Shown here: one piece after another, positions 62,798 through 64,000 of the stretch | Layout of the letters: every line of letters begins with the position of its first letter | How positions within the stretch are numbered: position 1 is the first letter of the stretch | Origin: Nodosilinea sp. FACHB-131 | GTDB lineage: Bacteria > Cyanobacteriota > Cyanobacteriia > Phormidesmidales > Phormidesmidaceae | NCBI RefSeq assembly: GCF_014695395.1 | Contig: NZ_JACJOF010000033.1 | Coordinates: 62,001-126,000, forward strand | Length of the DNA stretch: 64,000 bases | Direction: 5' to 3' | Notes under the pieces: generated by a model | Told to the model about the DNA's origin: nothing | What the model saw: the letters and a program-made list of their open reading frames with translations, nothing else | The model's database searches: none | Made by a program: the position numbers and the translations under genes

Positions 62798-64000
62798 CTA
62801 CAGGGTTAAGGACTGGGGATTGTTTTCAATCACGTTGGCCAGATCCTTGAGAAAAGCGGCGGCATCGGCTCCATAGATGATGCGGTGGTCGCAGGTAATA
62901 TTGACCTGCATCTGACGCTTGACGCCCATCATGCCGTCAGGGGTAGCGACCACCGTGGGGCGAGAGGCCCCGATCGCCAAAATCGACCCCTGCCCCGGTG
63001 GCAAAATCGCGTCGAAGCGATCGACTCCAAACATGCCCAGGTTCGACAGGGTAAAGGTGCCAGAGGTGTACTCGTCGGGCTGGAGCTGCTTGGAGCGCGA
63101 TCGCGCCACCAGATCGGCCCAGGTGCGCGACAGCGAATAGATATCGTACTGGTCGGCATTCTTCAGCACTGGGGTAATCAGCCCGCCCCCTTCCATTGCC
63201 ACCGCTACGGCAATATTGATGCCTGAGTGGTATTGGACGCCCTGGTCGGTAAAGCCCGCATTGAGTAATGGGTGCTTTTGCAGGGTGACGGCTACGGCCT
63301 TGGCCAGCAGCGCCGTCATGGTCACTCCCTTAGACTTGATTTGCTTGTAGAGCGCATCCAAACTGTCGGTGGTGATGGTGTAGCCCACGTGGTAAGTGGG
63401 TACTGCCAGGCTAGCCACCATGTTGCGAATAACGGCTTGCTGAAGGGTATTGAAGGGCACAACCTGTCCCAGGGGGGCGGCGCTGGGGGCCGGAGCGGCT
63501 GGGGCAGCAGCAGCAGCGGGAACCACAGGGGCAGCAGACACGGGTGGCACTACCGCTGCCAGGGGCGTTGCCACCGGCCCGGTAACAGTAGGATTTTTGC
63601 CCGCCGCCAGCTCCACATCTTGGGCCACAATGCGACCGTGGGGGCCGCTGCCCTGGAGAGTGGTGAGGTCTACCTTGAGGTCTTTGGCCAGCTTGCGGGC
63701 GCGGGGAGAAATGACCACTCTGCCGCTACGGTTGCCGGAGGAGGCCCCGTTTTGGGTGGCCGGGGCCGGAGCTTCGACCACGGCCACCGGGGCAGCGGCT
63801 TCCGGATTGGGGCTGGACTCACCCCCGGCGGTACCGGCTTTGGCAGCGGCCTGTTGTTTAGCGGCCTCAACTTCAGATTCGGTTTCGGCCAACAGGGCGA
63901 TCGCCTCACCTACCGGGGCCGTGCCGCCCGCTTCCACCACAATGGCAGCCAAAATCCCCTCGTGGAAGGACTCCACATCCATGTCGGCCTTGTCAGACTC
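62798..64000 (-). CDS. pdhC: Pyruvate dehydrogenase E2, dihydrolipoamide acetyltransferase (5' end beyond the window)
   Basis: Open to the right edge. At the edge the frame reads ESDKADMDVE, the lipoyl-lysine motif, so the lipoyl domain continues beyond. A Pro/Ala-rich linker, a peripheral-subunit-binding domain (ISPRARKLAKDLKVDLTTLQ; GPHGRIVAQDV) and the catalytic domain follow, with TCDHRIIYGADAA as the active-site region. The size and domain order fit E2 of pyruvate dehydrogenase rather than 2-oxoglutarate dehydrogenase. Upstream of the amidase in the same direction. Confidence 0.94.
   Translation of the reverse strand, partial: ESDKADMDVESFHEGILAAIVVEAGGTAPVGEAIALLAETESEVEAAKQQAAAKAGTAGGESSPNPEAAAPVAVVEAPAPATQNGASSGNRSGRVVISPRARKLAKDLKVDLTTLQGSGPHGRIVAQDVELAAGKNPTVTGPVATPLAAVVPPVSAAPVVPAAAAAPAAPAPSAAPLGQVVPFNTLQQAVIRNMVASLAVPTYHVGYTITTDSLDALYKQIKSKGVTMTALLAKAVAVTLQKHPLLNAGFTDQGVQYHSGINIAVAVAMEGGGLITPVLKNADQYDIYSLSRTWADLVARSRSKQLQPDEYTSGTFTLSNLGMFGVDRFDAILPPGQGSILAIGASRPTVVATPDGMMGVKRQMQVNITCDHRIIYGADAAAFLKDLANVIENNPQSLTL

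Overview
The window is chromosomal DNA from a phycobilisome-containing, thylakoid-bearing cyanobacterium. The evidence is an apcE gene at the left edge, a complete cyanobacterial-order ATP synthase operon with duplicated b/b' subunits, ycf35 and ycf46 homologues, a cyanobacterial Hfq, a ComFB protein, and very frequent GCGATCGC-type (HIP1) octamers. Gene content and style fit a filamentous Leptolyngbya/Nodosilinea-like lineage, but the exact genus cannot be read from the sequence.

Layout. 1-8538: apcE (partial, minus strand), a methyltransferase, then atpI-atpB-atpE-atpF2-atpF-atpH-atpA-atpG ending at a clear terminator. 8611-15422: galE, a 1347-residue exported-type 5'-nucleotidase/choice-of-anchor/DUF4114 protein, and a GAF-GGDEF protein with a degenerate GGDGF motif. 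15504-15625: a tRNA-Glu gene with a consensus sigma-70 promoter. 15613-35223: a 19.6 kb integrated element bounded by a 16 bp direct repeat of the tRNA 3' end. 35371-64000: ordinary chromosome again, with VOC protein/nagA, a pseudo-receiver, an OmpR-type regulator, nadA, TerB-like, Crp-like, a CysQ/IMPase-like phosphatase, ycf35/ycf46/RHH, recQ, mini-RNase III, a STAS protein, carA, an aspartic-protease lipoprotein, a hydrolase, gcvP, a HAD hydrolase, dapF-hfq-comFB, an SLC13 permease, an amidase, and the start-truncated pdhC (E2).

The element is the notable part. It carries a tyrosine integrase next to the tRNA, an excisionase-like gene, a packed run of overlapping small genes (zinc ribbons, an HNH nuclease), and a large zinc-finger/Toprim/P-loop primase-helicase. 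An XRE regulator sits at a divergent promoter with strong operator-like palindromes. A rightward membrane module follows (exported protein, multi-pass protein, FtsK/HerA-like ATPase, tiny membrane protein). A long leftward operon (about 35.1 to 26.7 kb) looks like a virion or particle morphogenesis cluster: a 922-residue Gly/Ala- and Pro-rich protein, 271- and 195-residue proteins, two small beta-rich-looking proteins, two tail-fibre-like proteins, and a holin-like membrane/coiled-coil protein. I recognise no terminase, portal, HK97 capsid, relaxase or T4SS gene. The best hypothesis is an undescribed type of cyanobacterial provirus or satellite with a non-standard packaging/export ATPase.

Two dense DNA repeat arrays in the element (12 GTTGAC/GTCAAC copies inside the primase gene; 10 CCGAAC/GTTCGG copies at the end of the ATPase gene) look like protein-binding arrays such as replication origins. 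Outside the element, noteworthy points are a cyanobacterial short-repeat insertion kept in frame inside gcvP, and a STAS gene whose only good ribosome-binding site precedes an ATC codon.
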